From contig NZ_RMBX01000012.1 of NCBI RefSeq assembly GCF_003807585.1, positions 217,502 through 281,501 on the forward strand: a stretch of 64,000 nt of DNA, in the 5' to 3' direction. A model generated the notes under the pieces. The model worked only from the letters and a program-made list of their open reading frames with translations. It was not told the origin of the DNA and ran no database searches. Below, piece after piece: positions 10,042 to 18,922 of this stretch; position 1 is the stretch's first letter, and every line of letters begins with the position of its first letter. The translations under genes were made by a program, and so were the position numbers. The stretch is from Chitinophaga barathri. Lineage in GTDB: Bacteria > Bacteroidota > Bacteroidia > Chitinophagales > Chitinophagaceae.

Positions 10042-10066
10042 TTAATAAATCATCATATAATTATTA

Positions 10067-10408
10067 TCATTTGCCGAGTTGCTCCTGCACTTTCTTCGGC
10101 AGCTTGCTTTTTACCAGGTTGTAAGACTCTTCCAGCAGTTGTTTTAATTCATCCTTTTTAACAGCAGAAGACTTACGGACAGAAACCCAGAGGTGTTTTG
10201 CCATATACGGCGCCGGGATGATGTTTTCCCGTTCGGTCAGTTCCTCAAAATTCTCCGGCGAGCATTTGAAGGAAAAATAATGCGGGGCCTCTATGCCCAC
10301 TACGCAAAACATTTTAGCGCCCACACAAAAGCAGAGGTCCGCACCCCACTTGATGTCTTCCGTAACGCCCGGGAACTTGCCGCATATACTGCGAAGGGTA
10401 TCTACCAT
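10067..10408 (-). CDS. MmcQ/YjbR-family protein
   Basis: The 113-residue protein matches the YjbR/MmcQ fold throughout: an N-terminal helix with LRSICGKFPGVTEDIKWGADLCFCVG, KMFCVVGIE, SFKCSPENFEELT and a C-terminal helix LLEESYNLVKSKLPKK. The fold resembles the CyaY/MotA double-wing and is annotated as DNA-binding, but its cellular role is not established. It is a single gene with its own -7 element (TACTTTTG on the minus strand) 19 nt upstream of the ATG. Confidence 0.88.
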   Translation of the reverse strand: MVDTLRSICGKFPGVTEDIKWGADLCFCVGAKMFCVVGIEAPHYFSFKCSPENFEELTERENIIPAPYMAKHLWVSVRKSSAVKKDELKQLLEESYNLVKSKLPKKVQEQLGK

Positions 10409-10427
10409 AACACGGTGTTTATTCCCG

Positions 10428-10435
10428 CAAAAGTA
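10428..10435 (-). promoter_or_regulatory. -7 promoter element for the YjbR-family gene
   Basis: TACTTTTG on the minus strand fits the Bacteroidota TAnnTTTG consensus and lies 19 nt upstream of the start at 10408. Confidence 0.55.
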
Positions 10436-10455
10436 GGAAATACCGGGTTGCCCAT

Positions 10456-10486
10456 AAAAAAAGACATCCCGAGGAATCGGGATGTC
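10456..10486 (-). terminator. Intrinsic terminator of the DUF1080 gene
   Basis: On the minus strand a perfect 10-bp stem (GACATCCCGA with TCGGGATGTC) and a 4-nt loop are followed by seven T. It lies 36 nt after the stop codon of the two-domain DUF1080 gene. Confidence 0.88.
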
Positions 10487-10521
10487 GATTGAAAAACAGT
10501 GAACAATGAAATAGTCGCTGA

Positions 10522-11883
10522 CTACTTCAAACTCTTTATTTTGATGCTGCGGTAGCTCACGGCATTGCCATGATCCTGCAGCAGGATATGTCCTTTTTCA
10601 GCCATGCCGAAGTTGGGTATCTTCTCGTATTTGCTGCGGGCCACGAGGGCTTTGTAAATATTGTCGCCCCGTACATAACTCACCACTTTGTGCCCGTTCA
10701 TCCAGTGTTCCACGCGATTGTCAGGATACACTACCACGCGGCCGTGGTTCCATTCGCCTACTTTTTTGTGGGAGGCGTACAGTTTGTAAGCGGGGATGAG
10801 GTCGTACAGGGAGCCGATCTTGCGGTTGCCTGCGGCGCCCAGTTTGGCGTCAGGATGTTTTTCGTCGTCCAGCACCTGGTATTCCAGGCCGATGGCGGAG
10901 CCTTTGTTGCCTTCTGATTCGGTCACAAAATATTTCACGCCGCTGTTCGCGCCTTCGGTGAGTTTAAAGTCAAACTCCAGGGAGAACGCGGAAAACTCTT
11001 CGTCTGAAACGATATCGCCGCCATTGGTGCTTTCAGCGCCGCTGGAAGGTTCTACGTTCAGGGTGCCGTCTGTGATATTCCATCCTTTTTCGGGGAAAGC
11101 CTGTTTGTAAGCGCCGCGCCAGCCTTTGGTGGTGGAGCCGTCCCAGAGGAGGCGGATGCCCTGGCGTTTTTCCTGTTCGGACAGGGTGTTCGGGATGTTA
11201 TTTACCACGTACACGGTGTCGTAGGGAGAATATTGGGAGGCGGCGGGGTTTTCGATGATGCGGATATTTCTCCAGCGGATGTTTTTACCGGCATCTTCCT
11301 GTTTTTTACCGATACCATGCACCTGCAGGGCGATAAAACCGGAAGGCAGCTCGTTATCTATCACATGCGAGGCGGATATGCCGTTTATAAAGGTGCGGAT
11401 CTCGGAGCCACGGCATTCGATGCGGTATTTGTTCCAGGCGTTGGCTTTGTAGGCATGCTGGGCGCCGGGGTTCAGCTCCAGTGGGTAGAGCCAGCCGCGG
11501 CGGCCTTCCTCGTACACGCCACCGCTCCAGCGGCGGGGTGAGGGGTCTACTTCCATCTGGTAGCCATATACACGGCCGTTCTGGTATTCGGGTTTGCTCT
11601 GGCTGCGGAACTGGATGCCGGAATTGAAGTCTTTGTCCAGCTTATACTCCACTTCAAAAATGAAATCGCCGTAATCTTTTTCGGTGGCCAGGAAAGAGTT
11701 GGGTTCAGACAGTACGGTGGTGCCTACGATCTCGCCGTTTTTTGCTGTGTAGATGGCTTTACCGTTCAGCTGTTTCCAGCCTTTGAGGTCTTTGCCGTTG
11801 AAGAGGTTCTGCCATTTGCCGCCCTGAGCGGAGACGGCGGTGAGCCATAGCAGGCCGCATCCGAGAAGGATAAACTTTTTCAT
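10522..11883 (-). CDS. Two-domain DUF1080 (3-keto-disaccharide hydrolase-like) secreted protein
   Basis: The 453-residue protein has a signal peptide (MKKFILLGCGLLWLTAVSAQ) and two tandem DUF1080 domains. Domain 1 (about 22-215) begins WQNLFNGKDLKGWKQ and contains GDFIFEVEYKLDKDFNSGIQFR. Domain 2 (about 240-453) begins IRLLWDGSTTKGWRG and contains FSLEFDFKLTEGANSGVKYF. DUF1080 is a concanavalin-like fold, and some members hydrolyse 3-keto-glycosides made by sugar dehydrogenases. Here the substrate is unknown. A LacI-type operator lies about 180 bp upstream, which fits sugar-responsive control. A second, single-domain DUF1080 gene lies at 18314-18922. Confidence 0.9.
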   Translation of the reverse strand: MKKFILLGCGLLWLTAVSAQGGKWQNLFNGKDLKGWKQLNGKAIYTAKNGEIVGTTVLSEPNSFLATEKDYGDFIFEVEYKLDKDFNSGIQFRSQSKPEYQNGRVYGYQMEVDPSPRRWSGGVYEEGRRGWLYPLELNPGAQHAYKANAWNKYRIECRGSEIRTFINGISASHVIDNELPSGFIALQVHGIGKKQEDAGKNIRWRNIRIIENPAASQYSPYDTVYVVNNIPNTLSEQEKRQGIRLLWDGSTTKGWRGAYKQAFPEKGWNITDGTLNVEPSSGAESTNGGDIVSDEEFSAFSLEFDFKLTEGANSGVKYFVTESEGNKGSAIGLEYQVLDDEKHPDAKLGAAGNRKIGSLYDLIPAYKLYASHKKVGEWNHGRVVVYPDNRVEHWMNGHKVVSYVRGDNIYKALVARSKYEKIPNFGMAEKGHILLQDHGNAVSYRSIKIKSLK

Positions 11884-12063
11884 GGAAATAGATTTGTATC
11901 AGTAAAGCCGCCGTTTGCCATCCGGGTATAAGCACCTGCCGCTTTCAGTTTGATTTTTTTAAAGTTGACCGGTAAGCGCCGGCCCGGGCGGCGCTGCACT
12001 AAGCTGTTATGCACCAGTAAGATGAGCTCAGGCGGGAACCAAGATAGAAAAATATCACCAATA

Positions 12064-12081
12064 TTTGCAAACGATTGCAAA
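12064..12081. promoter_or_regulatory. LacI-family-type operator upstream of the DUF1080 gene
   Basis: TTTGCAAACGATTGCAAA is a 7+4+7 inverted repeat with the central CG typical of LacI/GalR-family operators (compare the family pattern GCAAACG-TTTGC). It lies 181 bp upstream of the DUF1080 start at 11883. No LacI-type gene is in the window, so the regulator would be encoded elsewhere. Confidence 0.55.
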
Positions 12082-12204
12082 AAGATTGATGAAGGGCGTT
12101 TTTACCAAGATAACAGGATAATTCTGGATCCGCAAGGGCGGTGTGGGAGCGGATGGGTCAAAATTGCAAAGTGACGGTATATTTTCCCAAAACCCATCTT
12201 ATAC

Positions 12205-12358
12205 GATCGATATAGGATCGCTATTAGATCGCTATAGGATAAAAAATGGTAAAATCGTAGTAGTCCGAAAGTGATGATATATTCACCCTAAGCCTGGTCG
12301 AACGATAGAGCAAGGATCGTCGAAGGATAGAGCAAGGAGAGAGCAAGGAGAAGAAGGG
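12205..12358. repeat. 11-bp-period intergenic array A
   Basis: Fourteen consecutive 11-bp units are in one phase. The first three are GATCGATATAG, GATCGCTATTA and GATCGCTATAG. The last five are GATAGAGCAAG, GATCGTCGAAG, GATAGAGCAAG, GAGAGAGCAAG and GAGAAGAAGGG. The six units between are degenerate but keep the phase exactly (9 x 11 = 99 bp from 12205 to 12304). A related block starting GTGACGGTATA at 12171 recurs as GTGATGATATA at 12271. The rest of the gene-free stretch 11884-12534 holds the LacI-type operator and the atpG promoter. Confidence 0.8.
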
Positions 12359-12475
12359 TTAAAATAGTATCAATGAAGGGAAGCGGTTGGGGTGTTACGG
12401 CCGTTCCGGGGTGGAACCTGACCAGAATCAGGAGAAAATATCCGGGCGGGTATTCCGGAATATCACTCCTTTACT

Positions 12476-12483
12476 TACCTTTG
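12476..12483 (+). promoter_or_regulatory. -7 promoter element for atpG
   Basis: TACCTTTG matches TAnnTTTG exactly, 51 nt before the atpG start. No clear -33 TTTG is seen. It indicates that atpG is transcribed on its own here. Confidence 0.6.
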
Positions 12484-12534
12484 CAGCCAAAAATAGGGGG
12501 GTGCATACCCTTTTATGTAAACCTTTTAATATAT

Positions 12535-13419
<885 letters not shown>

Positions 13420-13465
13420 TCTTATTCACAAATAATCAACAGCACATTTTTTATATTTCTGAAAG

Positions 13466-13503
13466 AATGTCAAAGGTCTTATTTTCGGCCTTTGACATTT
13501 TTG
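13466..13503 (+). terminator. Intrinsic terminator of atpG
   Basis: A perfect 11-bp inverted repeat (AATGTCAAAGG with CCTTTGACATT, 12-nt loop) is followed by a T-rich tract, 46 nt after the atpG stop. It overlaps two upstream in-frame ATG-containing extensions of scpB and so argues that scpB starts downstream of it. Confidence 0.8.
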
Positions 13504-13523
13504 TTTCAGACAAACCACCGTCC

Positions 13524-14825
13524 ATGGAAATTTCCCAGCTCATTCCGCATGTAGAAGCACTGATCTTTGCCGCAGACCGGCCCCTGCCGGCAACGGACAT
13601 CCTGGAGCTGCTCAACAATGCCCTGGCCTTCCTGGAAGACAGGGCCACGCAGGAACAGGTGGATACTGCTATTGAAGCCATCCAGGAAAAATATAACTCG
13701 GAGTTTTACGCATTCAGCGTTCGTGAAAGCGGCGGCGGGTTCCAGTTCCTGACCAAAAGGGATTATTACCAGACAGTTGCGCAGCTGAACGGGGAGAAAT
13801 TCCTGAAACGCCTCTCTACCGCCGCGCTGGAAACGCTGGCTATTATCGCATACAAACAACCCATTTCCAAGGGCGAAATTGAACATATCCGCGGGGTGAG
13901 CACGGACTATTCCATCACCAAACTGCTGGAAAAAGAGCTGATCGTGATCTCCGGCCGCAGCGAGGAGCTGCCGGGCAAGCCCTTGTTATATTCCACTTCC
14001 AAGGCTTTTATGGACTATTTCGGGCTCAATTCCCCGAAAGACCTGCCGAAGCTGAAGGAGATATTCGAAGAGGATTTTGTGCCACCCACGCAGCTGACGC
14101 TGGACGGCAATACGGAAGAACTTACGGTGGACGAAGAGATCAGGGACGACGAAGGCCACCTGGTGATATCGGAAACCGGCGAACTGACGGAGACCACCAC
14201 CATTATGATGGATGATGAGCCTACGGAGGAGCACATTGCGGAGGTGGATGATGCTGTTGAGGAATTGACTGTTGAAAATATTGAGACCGGCGGGGAGACA
14301 GCAAATCCGCCGGAGGAAGAAGAGAATATACAGGCTCCCGTTGAAGAGACGGAAGAGGAAGTTGTGGAAGAGGTTTCGGAAGAAGAAACAGAAGAAGAGG
14401 AAGAAACAGCGGAGGTTGATGAGGAGACGGAAGAATTGGAAGCTGCTGCTGACGCATCTGAGGAAGAGGAGTTTGGCGAAGAGGGTGAGGAATCTGAAGC
14501 GGCGGAAGAAAGTGCTGATGACGGGGACGCGGAAAACACAGAGGATACAGACGAAGATAGTGATGATGACGAAGAAGACGATGAAGAAGGTGATGATGAC
14601 GAAGATGAAGAAGACGAGGAGGATGATGAAGATGACGAAGAAGATGATGAGGACGATGAGGATGAAGATGAGGGTGATGAGGATGAAGACGATGAAGATG
14701 ATGAAGAAGATGATGAAGAAGATGATGAGGAAGATGAGGATGAAGATGAGGATGAAGAAGACGGGGAAGATGATGAGGACGAAGAAGGAAATGAAGACAA
14801 AGAAAACGACGAAAACAAAAGATAA
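13524..14825 (+). CDS. scpB: Segregation and condensation protein B with long acidic tail
   Basis: Residues 1 to about 190 are a normal ScpB (MEISQLIPHVEALIFAADRPL, then LSTAALETLAIIAYKQPISKGEIEHIRG and a second winged helix). ScpB joins ScpA and SMC in the bacterial condensin. Residues from about 195 to 433 are an extremely acidic tail, mostly D/E in its last 120 residues, encoded by a purine-rich GAWGAY-like microsatellite. Typical ScpB proteins lack this. I chose the ATG at 13524 because the longer frame (13416) would run through the atpG terminator and adds no homology. The last residues (KENDENKR) return to mixed charge, so the tail is not a simple frameshift product. Confidence 0.93.
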   Translation: MEISQLIPHVEALIFAADRPLPATDILELLNNALAFLEDRATQEQVDTAIEAIQEKYNSEFYAFSVRESGGGFQFLTKRDYYQTVAQLNGEKFLKRLSTAALETLAIIAYKQPISKGEIEHIRGVSTDYSITKLLEKELIVISGRSEELPGKPLLYSTSKAFMDYFGLNSPKDLPKLKEIFEEDFVPPTQLTLDGNTEELTVDEEIRDDEGHLVISETGELTETTTIMMDDEPTEEHIAEVDDAVEELTVENIETGGETANPPEEEENIQAPVEETEEEVVEEVSEEETEEEEETAEVDEETEELEAAADASEEEEFGEEGEESEAAEESADDGDAENTEDTDEDSDDDEEDDEEGDDDEDEEDEEDDEDDEEDDEDDEDEDEGDEDEDDEDDEEDDEEDDEEDEDEDEDEEDGEDDEDEEGNEDKENDENKR

Positions 14826-14834
14826 CATAATCTT

Positions 14835-14866
14835 AAAAAAGCCGGGAACCGAAGCCCGGCTTTTTT
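14835..14866 (+). terminator. Intrinsic terminator of scpB
   Basis: AAAAAAGCCGGG pairs with CCCGGCTTTTTT across an 8-nt loop, starting 10 nt after the scpB stop. Confidence 0.88.
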
Positions 14867-14966
14867 CTTGCAAGATCTGCCACTATTCCCGCATCAATTA
14901 CAATAATTCATATTCATTTTTACCCACCCTTTTTCCGTAAATTCCATATCATAAAACTTTACGAAA

Positions 14967-15257
14967 ATGATCAGACAAAAAGGCGACGGCACTGCCGTAA
15001 TAGAATGGGAATCCCTCGAGAACCTGAAAGAAACGGATTACCATACCATGCTGCAGGTTCTCGCTGCCGCGGCACAAGGTGAGGATGAAGACGAAGAGGA
15101 AGAAGATGAAGAAGAAGACGACGAACTGGACGACCTGGAAGAACTGGATGAGGACGAATTCGATGATGAAGACATAGAAAAAGAAGACGACCTGGAAGCA
15201 GAAATCGAAGATGCGGACGACCGGTTGAATGACGAAGAAGACGAAGAAGAGGAATAG
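14967..15257 (+). CDS. Small acidic protein of unknown function
   Basis: The 96-residue protein has an ordinary N-terminal part (residues 1-37, MIRQKGDGTAVIEWESLEN, then YHTMLQVLAAAAQ) followed by a nearly pure D/E tail to the end. I do not recognise the N-terminal part. It lies directly after scpB, which has the same kind of tail, but a terminator separates the two. The repeated acidic codons give it a low-complexity base composition unlike its neighbours. Only the open frame, a plausible start and the shared tail style support it as a gene. Confidence 0.65.
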   Translation: MIRQKGDGTAVIEWESLENLKETDYHTMLQVLAAAAQGEDEDEEEEDEEEDDELDDLEELDEDEFDDEDIEKEDDLEAEIEDADDRLNDEEDEEEE

Positions 15258-15271
15258 TCCTCTTCTGCAGG

Positions 15272-16726
15272 TCATTCTTCCACACGGTTGGCTACTCCTG
15301 TTCTCCCGTTTTTATTGATCATGAGTTTAACCCCTTTCCCCGTTGCATCTGTGATGAAACAAGTTTCAAAATCTGTGTCTTCTTTCAAAAAGAAGCAGGA
15401 AGGACTTGTTGCACATAATGAAGAACGCGGGCCTCTTTCGGGATAAGCTGCCAGCTCCCCGTTTTCAAGGACGATATGCACTTTGAGGTTCTTTTCCGCC
15501 AGCAGGTAGGTGCCGGTATATCTTTTCAGGATAACCGTATCCAGCTTGATGGCCGTTCTGTTGGCGGGCAACTGGTATGGCTTGTCGTAGAGGATGGCCA
15601 GCAGTTTCTGGGTGATGGCTTCCAGCGCCATGGTCTCCGAGTTGCTTAGCAGGATGATGCAGGCATCATCTTCCGGCACCCGGATGAAATTGGTCCTGAA
15701 GCCGCGCATACCGCCACTGTGGCCTACAGTGCGCTGCCCCTGCAGGCTGTCGATGATCCAGCCGAAGCCGTAATTTTCACGTTTGCGGGTGCTGATCTCC
15801 TGCCAGCCTGCCGGGCTTACGATGGCATATTTTGTTAACCCCTGGTGCCATTTGAAGAGATCGCCTGCGGTGAGGTAAATGGAACCCGCGGCAAAGGAAA
15901 CGGAAGAATCGGTACTGGGCACGGTGTAGGCCCAGGCGCCGGTGGAATCGGCGGCATAGCCGAGTGTTTTGTTCTTATCCCGCAGATGTGCAAAATCAAA
16001 ACCGCTATGCTGCATTCCCAGCGGAGCGAAGATGTATTTTCTTATCGCTGTTTCATACGGCAGGCCGGTCACTTTCTGGATAATATAACCCAGCAGCATG
16101 TAACCCGAATTGCTGTAGTTCCAGCCGGTGCCCGGTGAAAAGTCCAGCGGCACATCGCGGAAGAGAGCCAGTATTTCTTCTTCGGTGGCGGGCAGCGTGG
16201 ACTTCTGGTTCATAAAGTCACCGTTCATCGTATAATTGTAAATGCCGGAAGTGTGTGATAATAAATGCGCGATCGTGATACTGTCTCCTTTGGGGTAACC
16301 CGGGTAATATTTGCTGAGCTTATCCTCCAGTGAGAGTTTTTTCATTTCCGCCAGCTTCATCACCAGTGTGCCAGTGAAGGTTTTGGTGATGGAAGCGGCC
16401 TGGTAGATGCTGTTTTCATCATTGGGGGCCTGTTGTACAACATTGCGCCATCCATATTCTTTTTGCAGGATGATCTTTCCATGACTGGCTACCAGCGCGG
16501 TGCCGTTGAATTGATTCAGTTTCGCGTAAGCCTCCAAAAGGGCTTCGGCTTTTTCTCCTTTCAGCAGGGCAATTGAGTCTGTTGCCTGCAGGGAAGCACC
16601 TGTTTTATTTTTATCATGAGGGGTTTCTTTCTGATAAGGCGCGTTGGAAGAGGCGGCGGTCTGCCGGCAAAGGCCGGCAAGGCCCGGGAGGGCCAAAAGG
16701 GCGGTAATCAGGGCTTGTTTGAGCAT
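15272..16726 (-). CDS. Serine hydrolase (class C beta-lactamase / PBP-like)
   Basis: The 484-residue exported protein has a signal peptide (MLKQALITALLALPGLAGLC). The catalytic motifs of the beta-lactamase/D-peptidase fold are visible: SITK (the SxxK nucleophile motif) within YQAASITKTFTG, the YSN motif in NYSNSGYML, and HSGG in VGHSGGMRGF, which stands for the KTG-like motif. A roughly 100-residue C-terminal domain resembles the DUF3471-type add-on (YTGTYLLAEKNLKVHIV). It probably acts on D-amino-acid peptides or esters; the substrate is not predictable. The frame extends to 16768, but the signal peptide begins at 16726. Confidence 0.9.
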   Translation of the reverse strand: MLKQALITALLALPGLAGLCRQTAASSNAPYQKETPHDKNKTGASLQATDSIALLKGEKAEALLEAYAKLNQFNGTALVASHGKIILQKEYGWRNVVQQAPNDENSIYQAASITKTFTGTLVMKLAEMKKLSLEDKLSKYYPGYPKGDSITIAHLLSHTSGIYNYTMNGDFMNQKSTLPATEEEILALFRDVPLDFSPGTGWNYSNSGYMLLGYIIQKVTGLPYETAIRKYIFAPLGMQHSGFDFAHLRDKNKTLGYAADSTGAWAYTVPSTDSSVSFAAGSIYLTAGDLFKWHQGLTKYAIVSPAGWQEISTRKRENYGFGWIIDSLQGQRTVGHSGGMRGFRTNFIRVPEDDACIILLSNSETMALEAITQKLLAILYDKPYQLPANRTAIKLDTVILKRYTGTYLLAEKNLKVHIVLENGELAAYPERGPRSSLCATSPSCFFLKEDTDFETCFITDATGKGVKLMINKNGRTGVANRVEE

Positions 16727-16911
16727 GGCTGAGGTTTTGTGTTCAGCCTTCAAATTGCGGATAATCACGCGCCCCGCAGCCCCAAATGTGACGAATGCGC
16801 CGGAATATGTGGTGAACCGCCGGATCGTCTCATTTCATCCCCCCGATTTTACTTTTCATCGCCCCTCCATGCACTTCATCGATTTGATCAAACCTTTCAG
16901 CCGGGGCATCC

Positions 16912-16919
16912 TACATTTG
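16912..16919 (+). promoter_or_regulatory. -7 promoter element for the LytTR gene
   Basis: TACATTTG matches TAnnTTTG, 37 nt before the ATG at 16957. A TTTG at 16883-16886 is slightly too far (25 nt) for an ideal -33 element. Confidence 0.45.
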
Positions 16920-16956
16920 AATCAACGTCCCATGCTTGTATAAATAATGCCCCGAT

Positions 16957-17436
16957 ATGAAGATACTTATCAATGAAACGGAAGCCGCAGCGGCCCAGCA
17001 GTTAAAAGACATTATTGCCACCTTTGATTATGATGTGGAGATACTCCGTATGTCCGGCCAGATGGGCAGCCTGCTGAGCGGGCTGAATATTCCCGCCCCT
17101 CCGCAACGTTACCTGGTAAGAAGCGGCACCCGCCTTATTTCCCTGCCGGTGAGCGACATCGCGTACTTTTATGTGCGCGACCGCATGTCCTGCATCCGCA
17201 CGAACAACAACACGGATCATCTCCTGGAAAAAAGCCTGGATGATATTTGCGCCGAGCTGGATGCCCGGGACTTTTTCCGCCTCAACCGGCAATGTATCGC
17301 GCACTACGGCAGTATTGTGAAAGTGCAGGCCTGGTTCAACGGGAAACTAAAAGTGCAGGTAAAACCTGCACTGGAAGAGGATATTATCGTAAGCCGCCTG
17401 AGAGCGCCCGAATTCCGCAAATGGCTGGGCGAGTGA
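16957..17436 (+). CDS. LytTR-domain DNA-binding regulator lacking a receiver domain
   Basis: The 159-residue protein has a LytTR DNA-binding domain over about residues 50-155: RYLVRSGTRLISLPVSDIAYFYVRD, then FRLNRQCIAHYGSIVKV. The N-terminal 45 residues are too short for a receiver domain and show no phosphoacceptor pattern, so it is not an ordinary response regulator. Its stop codon and that of the convergent purine nucleoside phosphorylase gene lie back to back in the palindrome TGATCA. No histidine kinase gene adjoins it. Confidence 0.88.
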   Translation: MKILINETEAAAAQQLKDIIATFDYDVEILRMSGQMGSLLSGLNIPAPPQRYLVRSGTRLISLPVSDIAYFYVRDRMSCIRTNNNTDHLLEKSLDDICAELDARDFFRLNRQCIAHYGSIVKVQAWFNGKLKVQVKPALEEDIIVSRLRAPEFRKWLGE

Positions 17437-18258
17437 TCAGCCCAGCCCTTCGATCACCGTGGCGAAAATGCTGCTCAGCACCTTGTCCGCCCTGCCGGCC
17501 ACTGCAATGATCTCGGCGAGGGATACCGGTTCCAGGTGATCGGGGTCGCATTCGTCCGTCACGACGGAAACGGCCGCGCAGGGTAGCCCTGCCTGGTTCG
17601 CCACAATTACTTCAGGCACGGTGCTCATACCTACAAGGTCCGCGCCTATCAGGCGAAGGAAACGGTATTCCGCGCGGGTTTCAAGATTGGGGCCCATCAC
17701 GGCCGCGTATACGCCTTCATGTAGTGGTTTGTTATGTTGTAAGGCCGCGGCTTTCAGTTTGTCTCCCAGCGGGGGGCTGTAAGGTCTGCTCATATCCGGG
17801 AACCTCGGGCCAAAGGCGGGATCATGCGCGCCGCGTAAAGGGTTTTCAGGTTGCAGGTTGATGTGATCGTTCAGCAATACAAGATCGCCCTTTTTGTAAG
17901 CGGGGTTCATGCCGCCGGCCGCGTTGCTGAGCAGGAGCTGCTGCACGCCCAGCGCTTTCATTACACGGATGGGGAAGGTGATCTGCTGCATGGTATACCC
18001 TTCGTAATAATGGAAACGGCCCTGCATGGCTATCACAGGCGTGCCGCCGATAAAACCGAAGATCAGCTGGCCCTTATGTGTCTCCACGGTGGATTCCGGG
18101 AAGTGCGGGATGCTGCCGTAAGGAATGCTCTTTTTAATATCGATGTGTTGGATCAGTTCGCCGAGGCCGGTGCCCAGCACGATACCGGCGGTTGCGTCCG
18201 CAAAGCCCTGCTGGCGCAGGTATGTGGTGGTTTCTGAAAGCTGTTGCTGTAAAGTCAT
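17437..18258 (-). CDS. Purine nucleoside phosphorylase
   Basis: The 273-residue protein is a class I (trimeric, PNP/MTAP family) purine nucleoside phosphorylase, which splits purine nucleosides with phosphate to a free base and ribose-1-phosphate. Visible motifs are GIVLGTGLGELI (phosphate-binding loop), MQGRFHYYEGY, LLLSNAAGGMNP, the MGPNLETRAEYRFLR segment and GMSTVPEVIVA with its base-site neighbours. The frame reaches 18423, but family homology starts at MTLQQQ (18258). The sequence TTATTTTG four bases upstream on the minus strand is one mismatch from a -7 element. It is convergent with the LytTR gene. Confidence 0.95.
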   Translation of the reverse strand: MTLQQQLSETTTYLRQQGFADATAGIVLGTGLGELIQHIDIKKSIPYGSIPHFPESTVETHKGQLIFGFIGGTPVIAMQGRFHYYEGYTMQQITFPIRVMKALGVQQLLLSNAAGGMNPAYKKGDLVLLNDHINLQPENPLRGAHDPAFGPRFPDMSRPYSPPLGDKLKAAALQHNKPLHEGVYAAVMGPNLETRAEYRFLRLIGADLVGMSTVPEVIVANQAGLPCAAVSVVTDECDPDHLEPVSLAEIIAVAGRADKVLSSIFATVIEGLG

Positions 18259-18277
18259 GCTGCAAAATAAACGAAAT

Positions 18278-18309
18278 AAAAAAGGAAAGAGAACGCTCTT
18301 TCCTTTTTC
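18278..18309 (-). terminator. Terminator of the miniprotein/MauE/DUF1080 operon
   Basis: A 13-bp perfect stem (AAAAAGGAAAGAG with CTCTTTCCTTTTT, loop AACG) has T runs on both strands. It lies 5 nt after the DUF1080 stop and upstream of the PNP start. Confidence 0.88.
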
Positions 18310-18313
18310 TGTT

Positions 18314-18922
18314 TTATCCTTTGATCTCTTTGATCTTGATGTTTTTCCAGTGTACTTTGATGCCGCCGCCGGAGTGGATCTGCAGCGCGATCTGGCCGCC
18401 TTTCGCACCAATCTTTTCGTCATCGAGCGTGATCATTTCCACACCGTTCAGGTAAGTGGTCACGTTGTTGCCTTTCACGACTACTTTCATCGTGTTCCAT
18501 TCGCCCATCTTCAGGTTTTTATCCTTTTCGGGAGCGGGCTTTATCAGCCAGCCGCGGCCGTAGGATTCGTAGATGCCGCCGGTGTTGCTGCCCGGAGGGG
18601 CTACTTCAGCCTGCCAGCCTGCTATTTTAGTGCCATCCAGGGAAGAGTGGAAAAACACGCCGCTGTTGCCATTGGCTTCCTGTTTAAAATCAACGGTCAG
18701 TTCAAAATCCTTGAAGGTTTTGTCTGTGGCGAGATAGCCGTATTCTTTGTCCGGGCCGCTTTCGCAAACCAGTTCACCGTTGTCTACATACCATTTCTCT
18801 GTTCCGTGAATCTTCCAGCCATCGAGGTTTTTACCGTTGAACAGTTTCTGCTGCTTTTGAGCAAAGGCGGTGCTTACGGAGAGCATCCCGAACACAGCCA
18901 GCGTTAACCATCTTTTTTTCAT
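18314..18922 (-). CDS. Single-domain DUF1080 secreted protein
   Basis: The 202-residue protein has a signal peptide (MKKRWLTLAVFGMLSVSTAFA) and one DUF1080 domain: KLFNGKNLDGWKIHGTEKWYV, DFELTVDFKQEANGNSGVFFHS and the C-terminal IALQIHSGGGIKVHWKNIKI. It shares the fold of the 10522-11883 protein, and the family includes 3-keto-glucoside hydrolases. The start at 18922 overlaps the stop of the MauE-like gene by 4 nt, so it is translated as part of that operon. Why a glycan-related enzyme is coupled to a redox membrane protein is unclear. Confidence 0.9.
   Translation of the reverse strand: MKKRWLTLAVFGMLSVSTAFAQKQQKLFNGKNLDGWKIHGTEKWYVDNGELVCESGPDKEYGYLATDKTFKDFELTVDFKQEANGNSGVFFHSSLDGTKIAGWQAEVAPPGSNTGGIYESYGRGWLIKPAPEKDKNLKMGEWNTMKVVVKGNNVTTYLNGVEMITLDDEKIGAKGGQIALQIHSGGGIKVHWKNIKIKEIKG

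Noticed and set aside
12373..12534. N-terminal extension of AtpG
   Set aside because: It includes the -7 element; the gamma subunit family starts at 12535.
14015..14818. Poly-serine and poly-lysine ORFs over the scpB tail
   Set aside because: They are the other reading frames of the GAWGAY repeat that encodes the acidic tail of ScpB.
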